A DNA stretch of 64,000 nucleotides from Candidatus Marimicrobium litorale. GTDB taxonomy: Bacteria; Pseudomonadota; Gammaproteobacteria; Pseudomonadales; Halieaceae. Shown in pieces: positions 43,942-53,815 of this stretch; the stretch's first letter is position 1, and every line of letters starts with the position of its first letter. The stretch covers positions 2,542,001 to 2,606,000 of the forward strand of contig NZ_SHNO01000001.1 in the NCBI RefSeq assembly GCF_026262645.1, written 5' to 3'. The position numbers and the translations under genes were made by a program. The notes below the pieces were generated by a model, which saw nothing but the letters and a program-made list of their open reading frames with translations, did no database searches and was not told the origin of the DNA.

Positions 43942-45624
43942 ATGCGTAAAGCCTTTCAAACAGTTATCGGCGCTTGTCTTCTGTCGCTGCTTGGCTGCGA
44001 CAATACAGCCACCGATGCTATAGGCGGCCCCGTCGCGATGCGCCGCCTCACAGCGGAGCAATATACCAATGTCATCAAGGATACCTTTGGTCCGACTATC
44101 GACGTGGCAGGACGCTTTGAGCCAGACAGCCGCCGCAACGGCCTCAATGCACTGGGTGCCTCGCTTGTCTCAGTGACACCCAGTGGCTTTGAGCAATATG
44201 AGGCCATGGCGCGCAATATTGCCGGGCAGGTCACATCACCTGACAATCGCGGCAACATCCTGCCCTGCCAGCCGCAGTCCCTCGAAGCTGCCGACGACGC
44301 CTGCACCCGTCAGGTCATGGAGGTTTTAGGACGCGGCTTGTTGCGGCGCCCCTTGACCGACGCAGACCTCGACGGCCGCCTGCAGGCGGCGAACCGAGTA
44401 GCGAACACTCAACAGGATTTTTATGCGGGTCTGCGGCTGGCGCTAGCGAGCCTGATGGTCGCGCCAGAGTTCTTGTTTCGCGTAGAAATCGCCCAGCCCG
44501 CTCCGTTGACGGAACAACCCGCTCGACTGGCTCTGACCGAGCTGAGTCTGGCTTCACGGCTCAGCTACTTTCTCTGGAACCGGGGACCGGACGAAGAATT
44601 ACTTTCGGCCGCAGAACGCGGCGAGTTGAGCGATCCCGCTGTACTGTCGGCGCAAGTTGATCGCATGCTCTCCTCGCCATACCTCTCTGGCGGCATGCGT
44701 GCTTATTTTGAGGACGTATTTACTTTTGACCTGTTCGACGACCTCGATAAGGACGTTACCCGCTACCCAATGTTCAGCAGAACAGTGGCGGCCGATGCCC
44801 GCGAGCAGACTCTGCGTTTCGTGACGGAACAACTAATAGATCAACGGGCGGACTACCGTACTCTTTTTACATCACGGTCGCTGCCCATGACTCGCTCGCT
44901 AGGCCCTATTTACGGCGTACCGGTTCGCAGCGTGGAGGGCTGGGAAGACGCTATCCTTCCTCTGAGCAGCTCCCGCGCCGGCTTGTTGTCACACGCCAGC
45001 TTTGCCATGTTGTACTCACATCCGGGGCGCAGTTCACCTACGCTGCGCGGAGTATTCATGCGCGAAGCCCTGTTGTGTCAAACTATTCCAGAAGCGCCCG
45101 CAGACGTCGATTTCACCCAGTTTGTGCAGGACGTGGCCACAGTACACAAGACAGCGCGGGATCGGCTGGGCGTTCATTCGACGCAGTCCAGTTGCAAAAA
45201 GTGTCATATATTGACCGATCCTATCGGCCTGGGCCTGGAAAATTTTGATGCCATTGGCAAATTCCGCGCACAGGAAAACAACGCGGCTATCGACAGCAGC
45301 GGTGATTTCGATGGCGTATCATTCACCGACGCCGCAGGGCTGGGTCAGGCCTTTGCCGACAGCGATCTAGTGGGTGCCTGTCTGGTACAAAACCTGTACC
45401 GGTATGCGGTGGGCCGCAAGCAAACTAATGCAGAACGCCCGCTACTGCGCTATCTCGAAAATCATTTCGTCGAGAACGGTCACCAGTTGCCGGCGCTTAT
45501 GCGCAGTATTGCCACCAGCGAAGCATTTCGCACTGCTACCGGGCCAGCGTCATCCACTGCCCGCCTCCACAACAACTCATCGATACACAAAACCGCCGAT
45601 CGCGACCGGGGTAGAGCCTCATGA
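43942..45624 (+). CDS. DUF1592/DUF1588 family lipoprotein with heme-binding motif
   Basis: A 560-aa protein of the planctomycete-cytochrome-like family (DUF1587/1595/1592/1588/1585 architecture). The signal ends in the lipobox LLGC (Cys19), so it should be an exported lipoprotein. RRLTAEQYTNVI opens the first domain, LASRLSYFLWNRGPDEELL the DUF1592 part, GVFMREALLCQ and C418-KK-C421-H422 with DPIGLGLENFD the DUF1588 part. C-x-x-C-H suggests covalent heme c. It overlaps the DUF1552 gene by ATGA; the two families are regular partners. Function unknown. Confidence 0.82.
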   Translation: MRKAFQTVIGACLLSLLGCDNTATDAIGGPVAMRRLTAEQYTNVIKDTFGPTIDVAGRFEPDSRRNGLNALGASLVSVTPSGFEQYEAMARNIAGQVTSPDNRGNILPCQPQSLEAADDACTRQVMEVLGRGLLRRPLTDADLDGRLQAANRVANTQQDFYAGLRLALASLMVAPEFLFRVEIAQPAPLTEQPARLALTELSLASRLSYFLWNRGPDEELLSAAERGELSDPAVLSAQVDRMLSSPYLSGGMRAYFEDVFTFDLFDDLDKDVTRYPMFSRTVAADAREQTLRFVTEQLIDQRADYRTLFTSRSLPMTRSLGPIYGVPVRSVEGWEDAILPLSSSRAGLLSHASFAMLYSHPGRSSPTLRGVFMREALLCQTIPEAPADVDFTQFVQDVATVHKTARDRLGVHSTQSSCKKCHILTDPIGLGLENFDAIGKFRAQENNAAIDSSGDFDGVSFTDAAGLGQAFADSDLVGACLVQNLYRYAVGRKQTNAERPLLRYLENHFVENGHQLPALMRSIATSEAFRTATGPASSTARLHNNSSIHKTADRDRGRAS

Positions 45625-46976
45625 AACGTAATGGAATTAGCAAAGGCATTGGCCGACGGACATTTCTACGCGGCACTCTGGGCGGCGCAGCGGTTTCCAT
45701 CGGCCTGCCCTTTCTCGATGTCTTCCTCAATACCAATGGCGATGCAATGGCCGCAACAGGCGCCCCGCTTCCCAGGCGTTTTGGCACCTGGTTCTTCGGC
45801 TGCGGAATGAACCCATCGCGCTGGGACCCGTCGACGGAGGGCACGGATTGGACGCTTACGCCTGAATTGATGCCAATCGAACCCATGCGGGAGCACATGA
45901 ATATCCTGAGCGGTTACAGTGTATTACTCAACGGTGAGGCCAACCAGGTGCATCGCACCGGTGTTTTCGGCTCATTGTGTGGCGGTGCGCCCAAGTCCAC
46001 TGACAGTGTAGAGGGGCCTACACTGGACGTGCTGATCTCCGACGCAGTAGGCACCCGCACCCGCTTTCGCTCCCTGGAGATGGCGGCAACCGGAAACCCG
46101 CGGCACAGTAACAGTCTTCGCGACGCCAGTAATATTAACCCTGCAGAGACCAGTGCGCTTGGACTTTACACCCGTATCTTCGGCCCAGGTTTTGCAGACC
46201 CAAACGCGGCGGAGTTTACTCCCGATCCGAACGTTCTGCTGCGCAAAAGTGCGCTGTCTATCGTTACCGAAGACCGCAAAAGACTGGAGCGACAACTGGG
46301 TCATAACGATCGTGCTCGTCTCGATCAGTACTTCACTGCTCTGCGACAATTGGAACAGCAGCTTGTTTTACAACTGAAGAAGCCGCCGCCCCTCGAAGCG
46401 TGCAGCATACCCGGGGCCCCGGTAGACCTGCCGGCGGATACGGAGATAGACAATGTGATAGGCAATCATGCGCTGATGGCCCAGGTCCTCGCACTCGCGT
46501 TGGCCTGTGACCAGACTCGAGTATTTAATATGCAATTTTCCGATCGCGCATCAAGCTTGCGTATGCCAGGCACAACGGATACGCACCACACGCTGACTCA
46601 TGAAGAGCCCCGTGACCCCCTCTTGGGTTATCAGCCCAAGGCAACCGTCTTCGTGCAGAAAAGTATGGAAGCCTGGACCCAGTTTGCCCAGATACTGCAT
46701 GCCGTGCCCGAGGGCGACGGCACGTTGCTGGACAACTGCCTGGTAATGGCTCACTCAGAAACCTCTGAGGCCAATACGCACAGCGTGGTTGGTATGCCCT
46801 TCATGACAGCGGGGCGGGCGGGCGGGCGCATTCGCACAGGTGTACACGTCAGCGGCGCTGGAGAAACCTGCAGCAGGGTCGGACTGACTCTGCAACAGGC
46901 CATGGGCCTTAACGTAGGACAATGGGGAACGGACCAAAACCAGACTGACCGGGCCATCTCAGAAATTCTAGTTTGA
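45621..46976 (+). CDS. DUF1552 family protein, Tat-exported
   Basis: A 451-aa DUF1552 protein related in fold to sulfatase/phosphatase-like DUF1501 proteins. A twin-arginine signal is visible at GRRTFLRGTLGG. Family blocks include RRFGTWFFGCGMNP, ILSGYSVLLNG, VEGPTLDVLISD and TDTHHTLTHE. Its ATG overlaps the DUF1592 stop. The function of the DUF1592-DUF1552 pair is unsettled; the heme-motif partner and the downstream HiPIP point to a periplasmic redox process. Confidence 0.82.
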   Translation: MKRNGISKGIGRRTFLRGTLGGAAVSIGLPFLDVFLNTNGDAMAATGAPLPRRFGTWFFGCGMNPSRWDPSTEGTDWTLTPELMPIEPMREHMNILSGYSVLLNGEANQVHRTGVFGSLCGGAPKSTDSVEGPTLDVLISDAVGTRTRFRSLEMAATGNPRHSNSLRDASNINPAETSALGLYTRIFGPGFADPNAAEFTPDPNVLLRKSALSIVTEDRKRLERQLGHNDRARLDQYFTALRQLEQQLVLQLKKPPPLEACSIPGAPVDLPADTEIDNVIGNHALMAQVLALALACDQTRVFNMQFSDRASSLRMPGTTDTHHTLTHEEPRDPLLGYQPKATVFVQKSMEAWTQFAQILHAVPEGDGTLLDNCLVMAHSETSEANTHSVVGMPFMTAGRAGGRIRTGVHVSGAGETCSRVGLTLQQAMGLNVGQWGTDQNQTDRAISEILV

Positions 46977-47028
46977 AATCGAAATGGTTCGTTAACAGCA
47001 ACGCCGTCAATGCAACAGGAGCCACGCC

Positions 47029-48162
47029 ATGAAATCTATTCTGTTTTTTTGCGTCTTTCTCGTGATTACCGGATGCGGAGACAAGTCCGCCAGCGAGGTT
47101 GCGAGTGACGAGATAAAGGCTGCGGCCTTTGAACAGCAGGTCAGAGGGTTTGTGTTCAGCGACTGGGCCTATGATGTTCCCAAAGAAGATCCGGGCGAGT
47201 GTCCAGAAGGTATGAATATTACGGATGAGGATTTTTTCTCAGATGAGTATGCAGCGGTCCGCGATGAGGTTCAAAAGCGCTGGGACGCTGGCGACCGCGA
47301 TGGCGCGCTGGAGCTATTGCCCGCCGATGCCTGCAAGGACCCCACCGTGTGGCCTGACCCCGGGCACATCCTGCTTAAGGGCAATGCCTCTGTCGCGGGA
47401 CTGGATCTTGACGGCAAAACCTCTTCGGCCGACAGCGGCGGGCAGTGCGCCCATGATGACTTTATCGGAGCAGACGGCACAACGGGCGTCGATAACCAGC
47501 ACTATCGCCTAATGGGTTGCGTCAAGGGCTACCGCCCTGACGGCCTCTTCGACCGCCTCTTCGATACCAAGAATTCTATACTGGAAAACGGGTACGCCAC
47601 GCTACTGGAACTGAAGCTGGTAGAGGGTACGCCGGATAATGGGCGCGTTGAGGCGCGCCTGTTCACCAGCGCGGGGCCGGTCACTAAAGATGCGAATAGC
47701 AACGTTGTTCCGGATATGAGCCAGCTTGTCCATGAGGATGCGATGTATCACAGCGAGGTTTTCCAGGGCGAGATCCGCGATGGCATCTTCACGGCGGGGC
47801 CAGTCGACGCCAAGCTGCGCTTTAAGGTGCAGGCCATCGACAATCATTACTATTTTCGAGACCTGCAAATCAGAGCCAAAATGAACTCCGATGGCAGCAT
47901 GAAAGGCGTGCTTGCCGGCTATTGGGACATCGAGAACACCTTTGACTTCCTGACTGAGGTCTATATCGGGCCCATACACCTCGGTCGCGCTGCGGCCAAT
48001 AATATCGGCTACATGTGCTCCGGTGTCTACCATGCCCTGCCGCAGGTCGCCGATGGGCACCCGGACCCTGTAACAGGCAAGTGCACCTCTATGTCCACCG
48101 TCATCAATTTTGAGGCGGTTCCCGCGTTTGTCATCATGCCACCCCAGGTCGCACAGCATTGA
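47029..48162 (+). CDS. Unrecognised lipoprotein of the DUF1552 operon
   Basis: A 377-aa predicted lipoprotein (lipobox VITGC, Cys16). The mature part is acidic, has several Cys (in GECPEG, ADACKD, GQCAHD, MGCVKG, YMCSG, GKCTS) that could form disulfides, and short conserved-looking segments such as GLFDRLFDTKNSILENGYA. I cannot assign a family. It lies 52 bases after the DUF1552 gene and overlaps the HiPIP gene by TTGA, so it belongs to the same operon. Confidence 0.72.
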   Translation: MKSILFFCVFLVITGCGDKSASEVASDEIKAAAFEQQVRGFVFSDWAYDVPKEDPGECPEGMNITDEDFFSDEYAAVRDEVQKRWDAGDRDGALELLPADACKDPTVWPDPGHILLKGNASVAGLDLDGKTSSADSGGQCAHDDFIGADGTTGVDNQHYRLMGCVKGYRPDGLFDRLFDTKNSILENGYATLLELKLVEGTPDNGRVEARLFTSAGPVTKDANSNVVPDMSQLVHEDAMYHSEVFQGEIRDGIFTAGPVDAKLRFKVQAIDNHYYFRDLQIRAKMNSDGSMKGVLAGYWDIENTFDFLTEVYIGPIHLGRAAANNIGYMCSGVYHALPQVADGHPDPVTGKCTSMSTVINFEAVPAFVIMPPQVAQH

Positions 48163-48470
48163 TCACGCAAAAGCCTACTCGTAGACAAGTCCTGCGGGGG
48201 CTTTCATTACTACCGCTTGTGACAACACCGATCTTTTTTGGCTGCGCGAGATCCGGGCCCGAGCACTGCTCTGATCCGGCGATGCTGAGCCGCGGAGAGG
48301 AGAAGATGCGCGAAACCCGAGGCTACATAGAACAATCTCGCAATCTCAATGAGCAATGCGGCAATTGTGCGTTTTTCCGCAGTGGAGAACATTCCAATTG
48401 CGGCGAGTGTGACATTCTTGGCGGCACCGTGAACCCTCAAGGTTACTGCGACTCCTGGGCCGGTAAATGA
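48159..48470 (+). CDS. High-potential iron-sulfur protein (HiPIP)
   Basis: A 103-aa precursor with a twin-arginine signal (TRRQVLRGLS) and a mature HiPIP domain. The [4Fe-4S] ligands are C67, C70, C84 (or C81) and C97 in CGNCAFF and YCDSW. HiPIPs are soluble periplasmic one-electron carriers. It starts with TTG at 48159, overlapping the previous stop. The heme-motif DUF1592 protein upstream is a possible redox partner; this is inference. Confidence 0.85.
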   Translation: MITQKPTRRQVLRGLSLLPLVTTPIFFGCARSGPEHCSDPAMLSRGEEKMRETRGYIEQSRNLNEQCGNCAFFRSGEHSNCGECDILGGTVNPQGYCDSWAGK

Positions 48471-48489
48471 GTAGAGTCGTATCCGCACT

Positions 48490-48987
48490 ATGGAAATGAT
48501 TGAACTTCTGGAACTCCCGGCGTACCGGCACATGCTGCTCAATCATATTCCGGTCATCGGTCTTTTCATGGCGCTTGTGGTATTGCTCGCGGGTCTTGTC
48601 GTTAGACAAAATGCACTCCTGTTTACCGGGCTGACGCTGGTTGCACTGACCTCCGGCTGCAGTTATCTGGTCATTCTCTATGGCGATGCAGCCTACCCGG
48701 CCATTTACGACCAACTGGATGGACATGGTCGCGATTGGCTTGATTATCACGGCGAGCTGGCGGAAGCCTGGGCGCCGCTGCTATACGCCAACGCGGTCCT
48801 GGCGGTTCTTGCCATTATTCTCTGTGCAGTTAGACCGAGGACTTTGCGCTTAGCATCACTACTGGTGGTGCTGGTGACCGTGGCCTCTCTCGTAGGCACC
48901 AGCCTCATCGCCCGCTCAGGCGGCAAAATACAACACCCGGAATTTCGTCTGACCGATCCACCGAACCCAATCAAAACGACACGCTGA
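48490..48987 (+). CDS. Four-helix membrane protein
   Basis: A 165-aa protein with about four membrane helices (residues 15-40, 43-66, 95-112, 118-140). The first helix begins with LLNHIPVIG, with a His that could be a metal or heme ligand, and another His-containing stretch (YHGELAEAWAP) precedes the third. It resembles DUF2231-type membrane proteins only loosely. It lies 19 bases after the HiPIP gene and might be its membrane partner. Confidence 0.65.
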   Translation: MEMIELLELPAYRHMLLNHIPVIGLFMALVVLLAGLVVRQNALLFTGLTLVALTSGCSYLVILYGDAAYPAIYDQLDGHGRDWLDYHGELAEAWAPLLYANAVLAVLAIILCAVRPRTLRLASLLVVLVTVASLVGTSLIARSGGKIQHPEFRLTDPPNPIKTTR

Positions 48988-49093
48988 GCTTCGGTAAAGG
49001 ACGACTTACAGGACCTCGATTTCTCGTTGACCCTTTTATTTTCAGTCAGGATAGATCGGATGATCCACGCAATGCTCATTGAGGTATTCGACT

Positions 49094-49558
49094 ATGACTG
49101 ATATCGAAACGCTGCTGGCCATTGAGGCCATCAAGCAGCTCAAGGCGCGTTATTTTCGCGCACTCGACACCAACGACTGGGGCTTGTTTTCCTCCACTCT
49201 GACAAAAAACTGTATCGGTGCCTACAGCGACGGTGACCTGGCATTCAAGAACCGCGAAGAAATCGTTTCGTTTATGCGCAACAATTTATCCGGCAAAAAC
49301 ATGCTGACCCTGCATCAGGGCCACACCCCCGAAATCACGCTGTTAGACGAGAACAACGCCAGCGGCATCTGGTATCTCGAGGATACCGTGCTGGCTTTGG
49401 AGGCCAATATGCGTATTTACGGGGCAGCGATATACACCGACGACTACTGCAAAGAGGACAATGAGTGGCGGATTAACACCACCCGCTACAAGCGGACCTT
49501 TGAATGCGCAGAGCCGCTACCGCAGGGGCATACCGTTAGAAAGCATGGCTTTGCCTGA
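49094..49558 (+). CDS. NTF2/SnoaL-like protein
   Basis: A 154-aa protein of the nuclear-transport-factor-2-like superfamily: AIKQLKARYFRALDTNDW at the N-terminus, HQGHTPEITL and GIWYLEDTV in the beta sheet, and WRINTTRYKRTF. Members include isomerases, dehydratases and binding proteins. The ATG at 49094 is taken over one at 49079. It converges on the carotenoid oxygenase gene. No specific role visible. Confidence 0.78.
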   Translation: MTDIETLLAIEAIKQLKARYFRALDTNDWGLFSSTLTKNCIGAYSDGDLAFKNREEIVSFMRNNLSGKNMLTLHQGHTPEITLLDENNASGIWYLEDTVLALEANMRIYGAAIYTDDYCKEDNEWRINTTRYKRTFECAEPLPQGHTVRKHGFA

Positions 49559-49595
49559 TAATCAGTCGCAATTTCGCTGCGCGGTAGGTAACGGT

Positions 49596-51056
49596 CTACA
49601 GCGGCGTGAATCCACAATGAAAGCCATGAGGCACATGGTTGCGCAGAGGTACAGAGGCGATCTCGTCCGCCATGTTACTGGCGTCGAGGATCATCAGTTC
49701 GGACAGTTCTGAGCCCGCATCATAGACCACAAATAACAGATAACCGTCTCCCTCAACTGCTTCGGCATTGCGTGGTACAAAAATCGGCTCCGAGGTATAG
49801 CGGCCGGGGCCACAGTCGTAAACACTTGCCTCCCCTGCCTGACAATCCACTCGCTGCACCGCATTGTAGAACCCGGGGGTTTCGTTTTCGCAAATACCTG
49901 CGGTATAAGTATAGCGAGTCGGACTACCCGTAAGGCGCCAGTCCCACTGGGGGAACTCACTGGGGATGCCGCTGGGCAGCACCTCGCGGTTGATCTGCCC
50001 GGTCTTTATATTCATACGAAAGCGTGTCAACTGCCCCGTCGCAGGGCGCGGCTGGCTGAATAGGTTGCGTGAGAAACGCGTACCGATCTCTCCATCCTGC
50101 GCCGACATCGCCACAACATCAATTACGAGCTCATCGCCTTCCTCCCAACAATTAGAGCTGTGGGCAAACATGAACGGATCGACCTCAAGGGTCCGCACAA
50201 GGCTGAAGTCGCTCAGCGACACCACGTAGACCTTCATACCGTGCTCCGGCTGAAACTCCATATTGTTGTCGATAGTGTCTCTTGCGAACAATACCTTCAG
50301 CGGATTAGTGAAATTGACCGGCATCACCATAAAAACAAGGTAGTTCTCGGTCATGGCGTTGTCATGACAAAACGCCATCTGATCAATAGGCAAAGCCGAC
50401 CGCGCCACCATCGAGCCCTGGGGCGAGATTTTATAAAGATTAATCTTGGGGCGTGCACCCATACCCATACCAAAGTTAAAATAATCACCCGTACGCGGGT
50501 GGAGCTTGCCATGAGCACTGAAGGTGTCCATTTTTTTCAGAGCCCCGTCGAAGGTCTCCGGCCCCAGCGTTGCCAAAGTGTCGAGGTCCATCCGCCAAGG
50601 TAAACCGCCCTCAAACAGGGTCAGCAGTTTGCCACCATGATGAATAATGCTGGTGTTGGCGGCATTGGCGGGCATGTGCAGATTTTTCAGAAATCCCCCC
50701 GGAGCGTTATGACCATAGCTGCGAAACTTGACAGCTTGCGCACGGGTCTCCTCAACATACTTGGGCGTTTTAACAAAGCTGGAACGATACTTTACCCCGC
50801 CATTCTCGATGCGAAAGGTATGTACGCAGCCATCGCCATCAAACCAGTGACCGAATGGTTTGCCCGCCAGCTCGTTCCGAGCCGGGCCGTTGCGTAAAAA
50901 TATGCCGCACAAGTCATCCGGAATTTTCCCACGAATTTCATCGGCAGTAATTTCATAAGCCAGGTTATCTTCCGCCGTTCTAAAGCCAGACACATGGGCC
51001 AGTTGAGGATCACTCCAGGGACTCACTGCCTGCTCGTTCACATTATTTATTGTCAC
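49596..51056 (-). CDS. Carotenoid cleavage oxygenase family protein
   Basis: A 486-aa seven-bladed propeller oxygenase of the RPE65/carotenoid oxygenase family. The four iron-ligand His lie in SAHGKLHP, AFCHDNAMTENY, MFAHSSNCWEE and the terminal HGFHCGF. GIFLRNGPAR and HWFDGDGCVH near the N-terminus are typical. It would cleave a C=C bond in a carotenoid, apocarotenoid or stilbene-like substrate. It stands alone. Confidence 0.88.
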   Translation of the reverse strand: MTINNVNEQAVSPWSDPQLAHVSGFRTAEDNLAYEITADEIRGKIPDDLCGIFLRNGPARNELAGKPFGHWFDGDGCVHTFRIENGGVKYRSSFVKTPKYVEETRAQAVKFRSYGHNAPGGFLKNLHMPANAANTSIIHHGGKLLTLFEGGLPWRMDLDTLATLGPETFDGALKKMDTFSAHGKLHPRTGDYFNFGMGMGARPKINLYKISPQGSMVARSALPIDQMAFCHDNAMTENYLVFMVMPVNFTNPLKVLFARDTIDNNMEFQPEHGMKVYVVSLSDFSLVRTLEVDPFMFAHSSNCWEEGDELVIDVVAMSAQDGEIGTRFSRNLFSQPRPATGQLTRFRMNIKTGQINREVLPSGIPSEFPQWDWRLTGSPTRYTYTAGICENETPGFYNAVQRVDCQAGEASVYDCGPGRYTSEPIFVPRNAEAVEGDGYLLFVVYDAGSELSELMILDASNMADEIASVPLRNHVPHGFHCGFTPL

Positions 51057-51235
51057 GCTGCCTACTCCGTGAGGTGGTTAACTACCACTTTTTTTATGTC
51101 TACCGACTATCGGGTTGCTCATACCAGTATATACGGGGTAATGCCGCCTGCCCATCCGGGCTAAAGCCCTAATAAGATGACAGCGCAGGGTCACCGCATT
51201 TAATATCGGGGCACACGATGTAAGGAGTTTTGTCG

Positions 51236-51673
51236 ATGGCGCACCCCATCAATGTCTTGTTTGTATGCGTTGAAAATTCTAACCGCAGCCAGATGGCAGA
51301 GGCTTTCGCCCGCTTACACGGCGGCGAAGGCGTCACCGCCTTCAGCGCGGGCTCGAGGCCCTCGGGCATCGTTAACCCCAAAGCCATTGCTGCCCTGCGG
51401 GGCTTCGACTATGACCTTTCCAAACACCATTCAAAATCACTGGATGCCCTACCCTCTATCGAGTTCGATGCCGTCATTACGATGGGATGTGGCGACGCCT
51501 GCCCGCATATTCGGTCGCATTTCCATGATGACTGGCCGCTCCTTGATCCAAGCGACATGTCACCAGCGGCTTACAATGAAATCTGCCACGCTATTAATAG
51601 CAAGGTAAAGACATTGCTCAGCGACCTAGGCCTCGTCATAGACGCAGAACTGCAAAAAAGAGAGCGAACGTAA
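51236..51673 (+). CDS. arsC: Arsenate reductase ArsC / low-molecular-weight phosphatase
   Basis: A 145-aa protein with the P-loop C11-VENSN-R17 (C-x5-R) followed by SQMAEAFA, and a second Cys pair in MGCGDACPH, as in thioredoxin-coupled ArsC. It reduces arsenate to arsenite. AAGGAG lies eight bases before the ATG at 51236, which rules out the TTG at 51230. No ars transporter or ArsR is adjacent. Confidence 0.82.
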   Translation: MAHPINVLFVCVENSNRSQMAEAFARLHGGEGVTAFSAGSRPSGIVNPKAIAALRGFDYDLSKHHSKSLDALPSIEFDAVITMGCGDACPHIRSHFHDDWPLLDPSDMSPAAYNEICHAINSKVKTLLSDLGLVIDAELQKRERT

Positions 51674-51805
51674 AGTGTCACGGCACGCTGTGGCCCACCA
51701 CTGGCAATGTCCTCGGGGGAGGCCACAACAGTTTCGGCTGCGCAATCACCGAGAACTCGAGGCCAGAGTTTTACGCCACCCCGCGGCGGAAATGAAAACG
51801 TTGGA

Positions 51806-53677
51806 CTAGGCTGCGCGCAGTGCGCGCCCTAACGGTTTGCTCCCCAGCGCACTGGTAAATGTCCCACCACGCCAAACGGGTTCGCCTTTTATCCAAACGG
51901 TATCAACAACACCATCGGATCGATTCAGCATCTGTTTATGCATAAACAACTCCCGGTGTTCAAAAATACGGTTGTCGTTACTGTCCCACGTTTTCAACAC
52001 CGCCGGGTCCAGCATCGTAATATCTGCCTGCGCGCCAATTTCAAGCGTGCCTACATCCAGGCCGAAAAATGCAGCGGGCTCACGTGTCAAACGCTTCACC
52101 ATGGTTGCCACGGTGTCCATTGACTGCGCCTGCGCGAGCTTCAGTGACATCAGGTTAGCGTCGAAGAATGCCATGTTGGTGATATGCGCGCCGGAATCAT
52201 TAAAACCCGGCATGGCATGCTTGTACAAAAGCAAATCCAGCGTGGCGTGATTCCCCGCGTTACCGACGTCGACCCAAAACCGGAAGCTCTTGTCGTACTC
52301 GCGCATCATGTGCAGCATGAACTCAGCATCATCGCCGACCGGGCGAGGAAATTTCTCGAAGGCATCGCGTTCTGCATCGCTGCGAGCCTCATCCGCGGCC
52401 CCGCGCTGGAATCGCTCCAACCGATCAAAAACCACTTGCATGCTCTCACCGTCCCATTCACTGACAGGTGCGCCATCGAAAATCATCAGGTGCAGATCAC
52501 GCACCACGAGATTATCCGGTAGCCCTAACTTTGTCTTTAAGTGCGCAAAATTTCGACCACGCCGACCGTAGTGCCAGTCTTCTCGAAAGCGGCGAATGAA
52601 CTCGGGGTCGTTCAGCAGTGCTTTACGACCCTCCACGTCATCATACTCCTTTGAGATCAGCTCACAGGTAGAGTCCAGTTCCTCATACAGAGGGGAAACG
52701 ATTCCGTCCGACCATACACGAAAGTTCGTACCCAGCGCCTGGAAGTGAATGTTTCCCTTGAATAGGCGACTATTCATCAAAGCGGCAAAACCGAGCAAGC
52801 CCTTGTGTGCGTCCGGTGTCAGCACAAATTCGATAGCGGACAGGGCGGAGGTCTTCAAGGTCTTGCCGAAAAGGCGACCACTGGTCAACAGGAAAAAGAG
52901 AAGTGCTTTACTGCGTTTTTCAATAATCGGTGTGGTCTGCCAAACCCGATCGTATTTGCGTAAAACCTTCATAAGGCGCTTCATTTCCCCAAATTTGGCG
53001 AACTGGGTGGGGATGCGCTTGTCGGTGTTTGGCTCATTCGCGAGGTAGTGGAAAGGCAGTCCATCCGTGCTCATTCCCACGTACCCCTGATTCATACCCT
53101 CTTCCAACAGCGCCTCCATCTGGGCCAATTCGCTATCGGTGGGATCGCGACTGATGCTGTCCTTGAGGCCCATCACCTCTATGCGCAGCATGGAGTGCGG
53201 TATAAAGGCGCCGACATTGGGTCCCAGAGGAACATCGTCAAAATGGTCAAGATAATCACCTGTGTTATCCCACTTAACCGTTTCCACACATTTTCGCAGC
53301 ACCGACTTGGGTATATTTTCGACACGGGTAAAGCAATCCACTATAGGGTTCTGGTCGCCTGATTGCTGACGACCGAAACAGGTGCCCAGGCTGCAATTGC
53401 CCACCAGCACACTGGTGGTGCCGTGGCGCACCACCTCCGGCAGGCCGGGCTCCAGGTCAACCTCAAGATCCAGATGCGTGTGAATATCGAGCAGGCCGGG
53501 CATCACCCAGCGACCCTCACCATCGACAACATCAGTCGCCTCACTAGCGGGCAAACCAGTCCCCCGGGCGGCAATACGCCCGTTCTTGATGGCAATATCC
53601 TGGTGCGTTGGCGCTGTGCCACTCCCATCTATAACCAATGCATTTCTAATCAGGGTATCCCAGGTGGACTCGGACAT
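51806..53677 (-). CDS. Amidohydrolase, N-acyl-D-amino-acid deacylase-like
   Basis: A 623-aa amidohydrolase-superfamily enzyme related to D-aminoacylases. The metal motif H66-T-H68 follows VMPGLLDI, GTTSVLVGNCSLG comes next, and FNDSGAHITNMAF holds a catalytic Asp. The ATG at 53677 is the natural start (MSESTWDTLI); the long frame to 54070 runs antisense to selO. D-amino-acid N-deacylation is the family activity; the substrate here is unknown. It starts 139 bases from the divergent selO. Confidence 0.82.
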   Translation of the reverse strand: MSESTWDTLIRNALVIDGSGTAPTHQDIAIKNGRIAARGTGLPASEATDVVDGEGRWVMPGLLDIHTHLDLEVDLEPGLPEVVRHGTTSVLVGNCSLGTCFGRQQSGDQNPIVDCFTRVENIPKSVLRKCVETVKWDNTGDYLDHFDDVPLGPNVGAFIPHSMLRIEVMGLKDSISRDPTDSELAQMEALLEEGMNQGYVGMSTDGLPFHYLANEPNTDKRIPTQFAKFGEMKRLMKVLRKYDRVWQTTPIIEKRSKALLFFLLTSGRLFGKTLKTSALSAIEFVLTPDAHKGLLGFAALMNSRLFKGNIHFQALGTNFRVWSDGIVSPLYEELDSTCELISKEYDDVEGRKALLNDPEFIRRFREDWHYGRRGRNFAHLKTKLGLPDNLVVRDLHLMIFDGAPVSEWDGESMQVVFDRLERFQRGAADEARSDAERDAFEKFPRPVGDDAEFMLHMMREYDKSFRFWVDVGNAGNHATLDLLLYKHAMPGFNDSGAHITNMAFFDANLMSLKLAQAQSMDTVATMVKRLTREPAAFFGLDVGTLEIGAQADITMLDPAVLKTWDSNDNRIFEHRELFMHKQMLNRSDGVVDTVWIKGEPVWRGGTFTSALGSKPLGRALRAA

Positions 53678-53815
53678 ACCGTTTACCTCTCTGTGGCGTT
53701 TCATGCGCCTGTCCCGTGACCACAGTTTCCACAGGACGCGCCATGTTCTATGCTGCACCCCCGGGAGCTCCGGGAGCGGACCCGCTACTATAGCCAATAC
53801 CGGGATATCAGGCGA

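Noticed and set aside
51690-51735. TGTGGCC...GGCCACA stem after arsC as terminator
   Set aside because: Loop of nearly 30 bases and no U-run.
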